Assembly (NCBI GenBank): GCA_934670175.1
Contig: CAKUOX010000103.1
Coordinates: 1-5,334, forward strand
DNA length: 5,334 nt
DNA from: an uncultured Clostridia bacterium
Lineage (GTDB): Bacteria > Bacillota > Clostridia > Christensenellales > Aristaeellaceae
Direction: 5' to 3'
In this document: positions 1-4,882 of the stretch, piece after piece
Position numbering within the stretch: position 1 is the first letter of the stretch
Layout of the letters: every line of letters starts with the position of its first letter
Translations under genes and position numbers: made by a program
The notes under the pieces: model-generated
Told to the model about the DNA's origin: nothing
Seen by the model: only the letters and a program-made list of their open reading frames with translations
The model's database searches: none

Positions 1-372
1 CGCCTGTGGCAGAACACGGTGGACTTCTTCCGCACGCTGGATATTCCGGTGCGCACGCTGGAATGCTGCTCCGGCGATCTGGCCGACCTGAAGGTCAAGA
101 GCTGCGATGTGGAAGCCTGGTCGCCGCGCCAGAAGAAGTATTTCGAGGTCGGCTCCTGCTCGAACCTGGGCGACGCGCAGGCGCGCAGGCTGGGCATTCG
201 CGTCAAGGGCGCGGATGGCAAGAAGTATCTGGCGCACACGCTGAACAACACCGTGGTCGCCCCGCCGCGCATGCTGATTGCCTTCCTGGAGAACAACCTG
301 CAGGCCGACGGCCGCGTGCGCGTGCCCGAAACGCTGCGCATGTACATGGGCGGCAAGGAGTATCTGGGTTAA
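1..372 (+). CDS. serS: Seryl-tRNA synthetase, C-terminal part (5' end outside window)
   Basis: This is the C-terminal catalytic portion of a class II aminoacyl-tRNA synthetase that charges tRNA-Ser with serine in the cytoplasm. The frame is open from base 1 (reading RLWQNTVDFF) to TAA at 370-372, so 123 residues are visible and the N-terminal tRNA-binding coiled coil lies outside. Diagnostic SerRS segments are SGDLADLKVKSCDVEAW, the FEVGSCSNLGDAQARR block (E. coli equivalent REISSCSNVWDFQARR), HTLNNTVVAPPR (motif 3 with its conserved Arg) and the tail ADGRVRVPETLRMYMGG. Motif 3 reads NTVVAPPR where E. coli has GSGLAVGR, so this belongs to a different SerRS sequence type, but nothing suggests loss of activity. 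The GTG at 19 is an internal valine codon, not a start. Identity is certain; only the subtype is open. Confidence 0.95.
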   Translation, partial: RLWQNTVDFFRTLDIPVRTLECCSGDLADLKVKSCDVEAWSPRQKKYFEVGSCSNLGDAQARRLGIRVKGADGKKYLAHTLNNTVVAPPRMLIAFLENNLQADGRVRVPETLRMYMGGKEYLG

Positions 373-385
373 GCTGCTTCATGCT

Positions 386-414
386 CGCCGCGCTGGTCAT
401 GAGCCGGTGCGGCG
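386..414 (+). terminator. GC-rich hairpin after serS, weak terminator candidate
   Basis: CGCCGC (386-391) pairs perfectly with GCGGCG (409-414). The stem continues inward through GC and GG pairs with two G-U wobbles to a 7-base loop (397-403). It lies 14 bases past the serS stop. The nearest T-rich stretch (TATTTT, 424-429) is about 10 bases beyond the stem, which is too far for a textbook intrinsic terminator. It could instead be a processing or attenuation structure between serS and the asparaginase gene. Confidence 0.35.
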
Positions 415-452
415 CGCACAGTCTATTTTCCACGAAAGGAAATTGATCCTGC

Positions 453-1439
453 TTGAATAAACTACTTTTGCTGGGCACAGGCGGCACCATTGCGTGCCTG
501 CCGGGCGAGCATGGACTGGAGCCGTCGTTCAAGGTGGCAGGGCTGCTGGATTACATCAGCGCCGATACCGCCAATATCGAATGTCGGGATCTGTTTCAGC
601 TGGACAGCTCCAACATACAGCCTGAGGAATGGCGCGACATCGCCGCGGCGCTGCATCAGGCCATAGCGCAGGGCTTTTCCGGCGTGGTCGTGACCCATGG
701 CACGGATACGCTGGCCTACACCGCCAGCATGCTTTCGTTCATGCTGCGCGGCGTGAAGATCCCCATCGTGCTCACCGGCGCGCAGCATCCGATCGCCTAT
801 CCAGATTCGGACGGCAAGTCCAACCTGACCAACGCGCTGATCGCGGCGCGCGCACTGCCCGGCGGCGTGTACATCTGCTTTGGCGACCGCGTCATTCTGG
901 GCTGCCGTGGCGTGAAGGTGCGTTCCACCTCGCTCAATGCCTTCGAGAGCATTAATTATCCGAGCCTGGGCACGGTGGCGCAGGGGCGCTATATCCCGCT
1001 GAGCCCGCCGCCCGAAGCCGGAGATTATCAGTACGACGATGCGATCGAGCCCAACGTGGCGCTGATCAAGCTGGTGCCGGGCACCAGTCCCCGGCTGTTC
1101 GACGTTCTGCCGGACTGCGGCGTGAAGGGGCTGGTGGTGGAGGGCTTCGGCCTGGGCGGCGTGCACAACATGCGCCGCAATCACGCCGAGGCCATCGCGC
1201 GGCTGCTGAGCCGCGGCATGCCCGTGGTGCTGACCACGCAGTGCCTGTATGAATACAGCAGCCCGAACGTGTATGAGGTGAGCCATGGCCTTGCGGACGC
1301 GGGCGTGATCTCTGCCTTCGATATGACCACCGAGGCCGCCGTCACGAAGCTGATGTGGGTGCTCGGGCGCACGCGGGACATGGACGCAGTGCGGCGCCTG
1401 ATGAGCGCAAACCTCTGCGGCGAGATTGGAAACAGCTGA
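453..1439 (+). CDS. ansA: L-asparaginase, type I (cytoplasmic)
   Basis: A 328-residue enzyme that hydrolyses L-asparagine to L-aspartate and ammonia. The N-terminal LGTGGTIA motif places the nucleophile-type threonine at T12. The second catalytic block VVTHGTDTLAYTA gives T84 and D85, and alignment by eye to E. coli asparaginase II puts the catalytic lysine at K155 (CRGVKVRS) and the substrate-binding serine at S52. The C-terminal domain carries the family-typical MTTEAAVTKLMWVLG. There is no signal peptide, and the length matches the AnsA family, so it should act in the cytoplasm. The start is TTG at 453: an in-frame TGA at 444-446 excludes anything upstream, and an AAAGGA-type ribosome site lies at 435-440, with a longish 12-base spacing that may limit expression. 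It sits 80 bases after serS, possibly in the same transcript. A 27-base palindrome follows 11 bases after the stop. A glutaminase side activity cannot be judged from sequence. Confidence 0.95.
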   Translation: MNKLLLLGTGGTIACLPGEHGLEPSFKVAGLLDYISADTANIECRDLFQLDSSNIQPEEWRDIAAALHQAIAQGFSGVVVTHGTDTLAYTASMLSFMLRGVKIPIVLTGAQHPIAYPDSDGKSNLTNALIAARALPGGVYICFGDRVILGCRGVKVRSTSLNAFESINYPSLGTVAQGRYIPLSPPPEAGDYQYDDAIEPNVALIKLVPGTSPRLFDVLPDCGVKGLVVEGFGLGGVHNMRRNHAEAIARLLSRGMPVVLTTQCLYEYSSPNVYEVSHGLADAGVISAFDMTTEAAVTKLMWVLGRTRDMDAVRRLMSANLCGEIGNS

Positions 1440-1450
1440 ATTTGTAGTTT

Positions 1451-1477
1451 GGGGAGAAGAAAGCAGATTTCTTCTCC
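1451..1477. terminator. Palindrome copy 1, hairpin after asparaginase gene
   Basis: GGAGAAGAAA (1453-1462), loop GCAGA, then TTTCTTCTCC (1468-1477): a perfect 10-bp stem starting 13 bases after the asparaginase stop. It probably ends or stabilises that transcript. Only TT follows the stem, although its 3' arm is itself pyrimidine-rich. It is the left boundary of the composite repeat. Confidence 0.5.
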
Positions 1478-1478
1478 T

Positions 1479-1494
1479 TCAGCCCACTGATAAA
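1479..1494. repeat. 16-base tag TCAGCCCACTGATAAA, copy 1
   Basis: This sits one base after the copy-1 palindrome. It matches 4744-4759 at 15 of 16 positions (T1491 versus C4756). Its first 12 bases have complementary ends, TCAG and CTGA. In both places the order is stop codon, hairpin, tag. Confidence 0.55.
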
Positions 1495-1509
1495 CCCCGC
1501 AACCGCAGA

Positions 1510-1543
1510 AATTTCGTGAACAACTTCTGGCGAAGTTGAAATT
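1510..1543. repeat. Two-part inverted repeat inside the composite repeat
   Basis: CAACTTC (1521-1527) and GAAGTTG (1532-1538) form a perfect 7-bp stem with loop TGGC. An outer AATTT (1510-1514) can pair with AAATT (1539-1543), leaving a one-sided bulge of six bases. No function is known. Confidence 0.5.
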
Positions 1544-1558
1544 CCTGCTTACTTCGTC

Positions 1559-1620
1559 AACACGGGCTGCAAAATCGGTCACATACGTCCAAGTATGCGC
1601 CCTCATTTGCAGCCCGCGTT
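1559..1620. repeat. Long hairpin with nested stem inside the composite repeat
   Basis: CGGGCTGCAAA (1563-1573) pairs perfectly with TTTGCAGCCCG (1606-1616). Past a single A/C mismatch, AAC (1559-1561) pairs with GTT (1618-1620). Within the loop, CATAC (1582-1586) pairs with GTATG (1593-1597). This 11-plus-3-bp stem is the strongest structure in the region and would fold equally well from either strand. Confidence 0.6.
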
Positions 1621-1656
1621 TCCTTGCCTTGCAGGGTTTCTCAGCGTCTGGCAGTC

Positions 1657-1673
1657 TGTTGGCTTTGCCAACA
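1657..1673. repeat. Small perfect hairpin inside the composite repeat
   Basis: TGTTGGC (1657-1663), loop TTT, GCCAACA (1667-1673): a perfect 7-bp stem directly before the second 27-base palindrome. Confidence 0.45.
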
Positions 1674-1678
1674 TCCTG

Positions 1679-1711
1679 GGGGAGAAGAAAGCAGATTTCT
1701 TCTCCCTTTTA
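1679..1711 (+). terminator. Palindrome copy 2, intrinsic-terminator-like
   Basis: This repeats the 27 bases of copy 1 exactly. Here the stem gains one pair (11 bp, 1680-1690 with 1696-1706) and is followed by TTTTA at 1707-1711, so it resembles an intrinsic terminator better than copy 1. It lies just before the putative sigma-operon promoter and would insulate it from upstream transcription. Confidence 0.5.
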
Positions 1712-1714
1712 TGT

Positions 1715-1740
1715 TGCAGCCTGTCATGCCCAAGCGTCTA
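1715..1740 (+). promoter_or_regulatory. Candidate ECF-type promoter of the sigma operon
   Basis: CGTCTA at 1735-1740 matches the -10 type used by many Bacillota ECF sigma factors (compare CGTC/CGTA for Bacillus SigM and SigW). TGCAGCC at 1715-1721 is a plausible -35. The gap from TGCAGC to CGTCTA is 14 bases, shorter than the usual 16-17, which lowers confidence. If correct, transcription would start near 1747 and the sigma factor would drive its own operon. Confidence 0.4.
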
Positions 1741-1775
1741 TCAGGTGAGGGGCACGGAAAGCGAGGAATGAAAGC

Positions 1776-2327
1776 ATGCTGACGAGCATCATAGCATCCA
1801 TCGAAAGCGAGAGCGACCGGCAATTCATAGAGGATATTTATCTGCACTATCGCGGGCCGATGTACCGCAAGGCGCTGAGCATACTGCGCAATCCGCACGA
1901 TGCGGATGACGCGGTGGAGACCGCCATGCTGAAGCTGATCGACCGAATCGATCTGCTGCGCGGCTGCAACCGCGCGTCGCTGCGCTCCTATCTGGTTTCA
2001 TGCGCCAAGAACGCGGCCATAGACCGCATGCGGCGAGATGCGCGCCTGCAAGGCTTCGGCGATGTGTCCGAAGTGCCGGATGCTGCGGACGCTGAAACCG
2101 CCGAAGCCGGCCTGCTGCGCGCAGACGAAGCTGAAGCCATGGCCGACGCGCTGCTGCGGCTACCCGATCGCGAGCGGGAGCTGCTGCGCATGAAATACTA
2201 TGAAGAGCTGTCCGACCGCGAAATTGCCCGGCTCCTCGGTATCAATTCCGGCAGTGTACGAACTTACCTGACGCGCGCGCGGAGAAAGCTCGGCGACATT
2301 CTCAAGGAGGCGGAGAACCATGTCTGA
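1776..2327 (+). CDS. ECF-type RNA polymerase sigma factor
   Basis: A 183-residue sigma-70 family protein with only regions 2 and 4, the extracytoplasmic-function layout. Region 2 spans roughly 15-88, with the core-binding and -10 recognition stretch from RNPHDADDAVETAMLKLID (39-57) to LRSYLVSCAKNAAIDRMRR (69-87). An acidic, Ala-rich linker (about 95-120) follows. Region 4 covers about 121-175, with a clear helix-turn-helix (LSDREIARLLG then NSGSVRTYLTRARRKL) for the -35 element. It would redirect RNA polymerase to a small regulon when released from its inhibitor. ATG 1776 is supported by GAGGA at 1763-1767, 8 bases away. The gene overlaps the next by 8 bases, the usual arrangement of a sigma factor with its anti-sigma. 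I cannot assign a numbered ECF group or name the target genes. Confidence 0.93.
   Translation: MLTSIIASIESESDRQFIEDIYLHYRGPMYRKALSILRNPHDADDAVETAMLKLIDRIDLLRGCNRASLRSYLVSCAKNAAIDRMRRDARLQGFGDVSEVPDAADAETAEAGLLRADEAEAMADALLRLPDRERELLRMKYYEELSDREIARLLGINSGSVRTYLTRARRKLGDILKEAENHV
2304..2310 (+). promoter_or_regulatory. Strong Shine-Dalgarno site for the membrane sensor gene
   Basis: AAGGAGG lies inside the sigma gene, 9 bases before ATG 2320. With the 8-base overlap of the two frames, it fixes the start and implies coupled, roughly matched translation of sigma factor and partner. Confidence 0.85.
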
Positions 2328-4704
2328 GCGTAACCAATTTATCCCCGACCACAGTCTATCCGCCATCTGCGAGAGCTACGACGCTGCGCTCATCCGCGCC
2401 GGCTTTTACAGATTGGAGGCACGGGAAATGGCACAATTCAAGCAGGAAATGCACTTGACACCCGATTTGGAATCCCAACAGAACGAATTTACCCGACGGC
2501 TGCGCCGCAGCGTGCGGGCGCATGGCGCGCGCGAGCTGCTGAGCCACTGCCTGCCCCGGGCAGCGCAGCTGGCCGCATGCCTGATCGCAATTATCGCCAT
2601 CGGCGCGGGCGTGGCGATCGCCGCGTCTGAGAGCGCCCGAACCTGGGCGGCGGGCGTGCTGCTGGGCAGCGAGAAAGTAAAGGATGAAACCGAGTTTTCC
2701 TGGGGCTGGGAGGACGATCCCCTGACCGGCTTTGCAGCCGGCGCGAGCATTGGCGATACCGCCTGGCTGATGGATGCAAACAATCACATTCTGCGCCGCG
2801 TGGACGTCACCGACGCCGAGCCCGTGCTGTATCAATATTCCGGTACGGACGATTTTGAGCCGCTCGCGCTGGAAACGGATGGACAGAATTTGTACCTGAT
2901 TTCCAGCGTGGCGCAGAAGAGAGACGACGATAATAATCCAGTCGGCTTGCGCCCGCTGCGCGTGGGACGCGTGGTGATCTCGGACGGCAGTTATGCGCTG
3001 GATACGGTGTACGCGAGCAGCTTTGAAGCGCTGTTCGGAATGGAGGGCGCTGGACAGCGCAAGTGCGCGTACCACGCCTCGGCATTCGCAAACGGCAGGC
3101 TGTACCTTGTGCTGGATTGCACGAAGGTACGCGCCGACGCCTTTACGGACGATCTGCGCCTGATCGAGATCGACCCCGCGAGCGGCGCGGCATCGGCGTA
3201 CACCATTCCCGAGGGCGGCTACGATTCCGGTTTTTGGGGGCACGACGTCGAGCTGTTTGCGGGACCGGAGAACCGCTTGTACATCTCCTGCTATTATCAG
3301 GAGAAGGGGGAGGCGGGTGGCTTCGACGGCATGCGCATTTTCCGTCTGGAGGACGATTACAGCTATTCCGCACCGAGTACTCTGGAGCATGACGGCAGCT
3401 TCTTCTTTTCATCGCCCGTCTGGCAGGCGGAAACCGGTACGCTGTTCTTCTTGTCCGACAACTGCGTCTGCGCCGCGCCGGATATGGATGGCAGCCGCGC
3501 TTATGTCGTTGCCCACAGCAATGAAAACGGCCAGCTGCTGATGCTGGGCGGCGGCTGCATGATCGTCAATTCCAAGCGCGCCGTGATATGCGACCTGAGC
3601 CAGGATGTCAGCGACGATATTGTGCTGACCATAAGCGGCTACGGCTGGTCGGATACGATTGCAAGCGAAATGAACGCCGAATACTCAAATCTGACCTTTG
3701 CCCGCAAGAAAATTCCCGAGGACGGCGCGTTCGATGCGGGTGTCGATATTTGGGGCGCCGGCGAGGAGGAATACGATCAGCTGATCGCCGCTGGCCGCTA
3801 CACGCCGCTTCACAGCGATATTCTGAGCGTCGCGGTAAGCCGCCTTCCGGAGGACATGAAGGCGCTGTGCATTCGCGACGGGCAAATCATCGGCGTACCG
3901 GCCGGTATGAGCAGCGTCAACAGCGACATCAGCTTCAATCCGTCAAGGCTGAAGCAGTGCGGCGTGGACATCGACCATCTGCCCGAAACCTGGGGCGAGC
4001 TGCTGCAGCTGATCTCGGAGCTTTCGCACAACGAAGCGGCGCAAAAAATACCGATCACAAGCTCTTATTACGGAACGAAAGAGCTGACGGCGGCGCAGGG
4101 CTTCGCGCGGTTCCTGTATAAGGAAATGGCCTCCTGCCTGATCCGCACGCGGCTGTATCAGGGACGGGAGGTAGACTTTGGCGACGCGGATTTCAGGGCG
4201 CTGATGGAACAGCTTGCACAGATCGATTTTTCCGCCTTCCGCTATGCGAAGGATAGTAATGATTGGATCGACGAGGCGGACAGCCTGCTGAATGGTGGAA
4301 TCGAGCATTCGTATTCTCCAGATCTTCCCTACCGCAGAAATCGAACTATGAAGCTGACGGCCAGCGATCCCATCGTGTCGCGCGGCTATGTGGACATTCT
4401 GATGATAGATCCGGACTGTCAGCACGTCGATCTGGCCACGGCGTTTCTGGAACGCACGGTACAGGAAGAGGATTATAATCGCGAGACCTTCTTCGGTGAA
4501 ATCGCTTCGGAGGAATATGATACGCCGGAAATCCGCGTCGCCTATGCCGAGCATACCGGCAGGGTCTGGTATCACGGCCATCATCTGTTTTCAAACCGCG
4601 CCTTCGGCGAGGCCAGCCTGAAGCTGGCGGCCGAGTATCTGAGCGGCAAAATGGATTACGACAGCTTTGCCCAACGGATGAACGCACTGTTTGCCGAAAA
4701 TTGA
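2320..4704 (+). CDS. Membrane anti-sigma-like sensor with propeller and solute-binding-protein domain
   Basis: A 794-residue protein. Residues 1-80 are charged and end in a basic stretch (RRLRRSVRAHGAR, 59-71), followed by one hydrophobic helix at about 82-102. This predicts N-in, C-out topology with about 690 residues outside. Residues about 130-430 show recurrent strand motifs roughly 55-70 residues apart (DTAWLMDA 146, QNLYLISS 189, GRLYLVLD 259, NRLYISCYY 318, TLFFLSD 374), suggesting a beta-propeller. From about 433 the sequence reads like an extracellular solute-binding protein: IVLTISGYGWSDTI, a short Asp/Gly-rich region, IIGVPAGMSSVNSDISFNPSRLKQCGV, PETWGELLQLISEL (555-568) and the C-terminal LKLAAEYLSGKMDYDSFAQRM. 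There is no lipobox and no zinc-binding HxxxCxxC motif. Position, overlap and topology suggest it restrains the upstream sigma factor and senses an outside ligand; this role is inferred. Homology searches may label it only as a solute-binding protein. Confidence 0.8.
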   Translation: MSERNQFIPDHSLSAICESYDAALIRAGFYRLEAREMAQFKQEMHLTPDLESQQNEFTRRLRRSVRAHGARELLSHCLPRAAQLAACLIAIIAIGAGVAIAASESARTWAAGVLLGSEKVKDETEFSWGWEDDPLTGFAAGASIGDTAWLMDANNHILRRVDVTDAEPVLYQYSGTDDFEPLALETDGQNLYLISSVAQKRDDDNNPVGLRPLRVGRVVISDGSYALDTVYASSFEALFGMEGAGQRKCAYHASAFANGRLYLVLDCTKVRADAFTDDLRLIEIDPASGAASAYTIPEGGYDSGFWGHDVELFAGPENRLYISCYYQEKGEAGGFDGMRIFRLEDDYSYSAPSTLEHDGSFFFSSPVWQAETGTLFFLSDNCVCAAPDMDGSRAYVVAHSNENGQLLMLGGGCMIVNSKRAVICDLSQDVSDDIVLTISGYGWSDTIASEMNAEYSNLTFARKKIPEDGAFDAGVDIWGAGEEEYDQLIAAGRYTPLHSDILSVAVSRLPEDMKALCIRDGQIIGVPAGMSSVNSDISFNPSRLKQCGVDIDHLPETWGELLQLISELSHNEAAQKIPITSSYYGTKELTAAQGFARFLYKEMASCLIRTRLYQGREVDFGDADFRALMEQLAQIDFSAFRYAKDSNDWIDEADSLLNGGIEHSYSPDLPYRRNRTMKLTASDPIVSRGYVDILMIDPDCQHVDLATAFLERTVQEEDYNRETFFGEIASEEYDTPEIRVAYAEHTGRVWYHGHHLFSNRAFGEASLKLAAEYLSGKMDYDSFAQRMNALFAEN

Positions 4705-4719
4705 AACGACGCTTTTCAA

Positions 4720-4745
4720 GACCCGGTGCATCTTCGCATCGGGTC
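4720..4745. terminator. Hairpin just after the sensor gene
   Basis: GACCCGGTGC (4720-4729) pairs with GCATCGGGTC (4736-4745) over 10 bp with one G-U wobble and a 6-base loop. It starts 16 bases past the stop codon. No T-run follows, so it is either a weak terminator or a 3'-end stabilising structure. Its last two bases form the start of the 16-base tag. Confidence 0.5.
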
Positions 4746-4759
4746 AGCCCACTGACAAA
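4744..4759. repeat. 16-base tag TCAGCCCACTGACAAA, copy 2
   Basis: This matches 1479-1494 at 15 of 16 bases and again directly follows a hairpin that follows a stop codon. A second hairpin comes 12 bases later. Confidence 0.55.
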
Positions 4760-4771
4760 GTCAACATTTTA

Positions 4772-4799
4772 AGGGACAGTGCATTTCTGCACTGTCCCT
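4772..4799. terminator. Perfect 12-bp hairpin between convergent genes
   Basis: AGGGACAGTGCA (4772-4783), loop TTTC, TGCACTGTCCCT (4788-4799). The stem is perfect and GC-balanced and lies between two genes reading toward each other, so it could act on both transcripts. Neither side has a proper T-run: + strand AATCC follows, and on the minus strand TTAAAATG follows. A dispersed repeat unit is an equally good reading. Confidence 0.5.
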
Positions 4800-4835
4800 A
4801 ATCCGCTAAACCGTTTCTTCTATACCGGTCATGCA

Positions 4836-4870
4836 TATCCATTTAGACCGCTGCACACGGACAATGGATA
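4836..4870. repeat. Inverted repeat downstream of the minus-strand gene
   Basis: TATCCATT (4836-4843) and AATGGATA (4863-4870) are exact complements. Inside, CCG (4848-4850) can pair with CGG (4858-4860). It starts 12 bases beyond the stop of the minus-strand gene. For that gene the T-run (TATTTTTATCC) comes before the stem rather than after, so it is not a standard terminator. Confidence 0.4.
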
Positions 4871-4882
4871 AAAATATCTAAT

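Larger units (their letters stand above)
1451..1706. repeat. Composite structured intergenic repeat (MITE- or REP-like)
   Basis: Two identical 27-base palindromes (1451-1477 and 1679-1705) bracket about 200 bases that contain at least three more perfect stems: 1521-1538, 1563-1616 enclosing 1582-1597, and 1657-1673. Palindrome-bracketed, hairpin-dense, non-coding DNA between two genes is what a small dispersed repeat or a degenerate non-autonomous mobile element looks like. Part of it (the 16-base tag at 1479-1494) recurs at 4744-4759, which supports dispersal. Open frames crossing it on both strands lack ribosome sites and run into neighbouring genes, so I treat it as non-coding. It could alternatively be a structured RNA. 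No transposase or target-site duplication is visible. Confidence 0.6.

Noticed and set aside
6..446. Plus-strand frame overlapping serS in another frame
   Set aside because: It is an out-of-frame shadow of serS with an Arg/Gly/Ala-rich translation.
462..1286. Minus-strand open frame (274 residues) opposite the asparaginase gene
   Set aside because: It is the shadow of a gene with all catalytic motifs intact. The translation is His/Ala/Gln-rich and domain-free.
1181..1606. Minus-strand frame starting inside the composite repeat and running into the asparaginase gene
   Set aside because: Its N-terminal part is only the translation of the hairpin-rich repeat and its C-terminal part is antisense to asparaginase. 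No ribosome site was seen. Such frames may be annotated as hypothetical proteins wherever the repeat occurs.
1559..1620. tRNA gene
   Set aside because: The nested stems do not form a cloverleaf, and no T-loop or anticodon arm consensus is present.
1451..1706. CRISPR array
   Set aside because: There are only two copies of the 27-base unit, about 200 bases apart, with no regular spacer length and no cas genes.
1536..1748. Plus-strand 70-residue frame across the composite repeat
   Set aside because: It reads through several perfect palindromes and the candidate promoter, lacks a Shine-Dalgarno site, and has no protein-like features.
2353..2370. Zinc-binding anti-sigma (ZAS) motif in the sensor N-terminus
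   Set aside because: H11 and C17 are present but the HxxxCxxC spacing is not, so the N-terminus is not of the ZAS type.
2356..3390. Long minus-strand open frame (344 residues) opposite the sensor gene
   Set aside because: It is antisense to a well-supported gene, has no recognisable domain and no good ribosome site. Long antisense frames are expected in GC-rich DNA with this codon bias.
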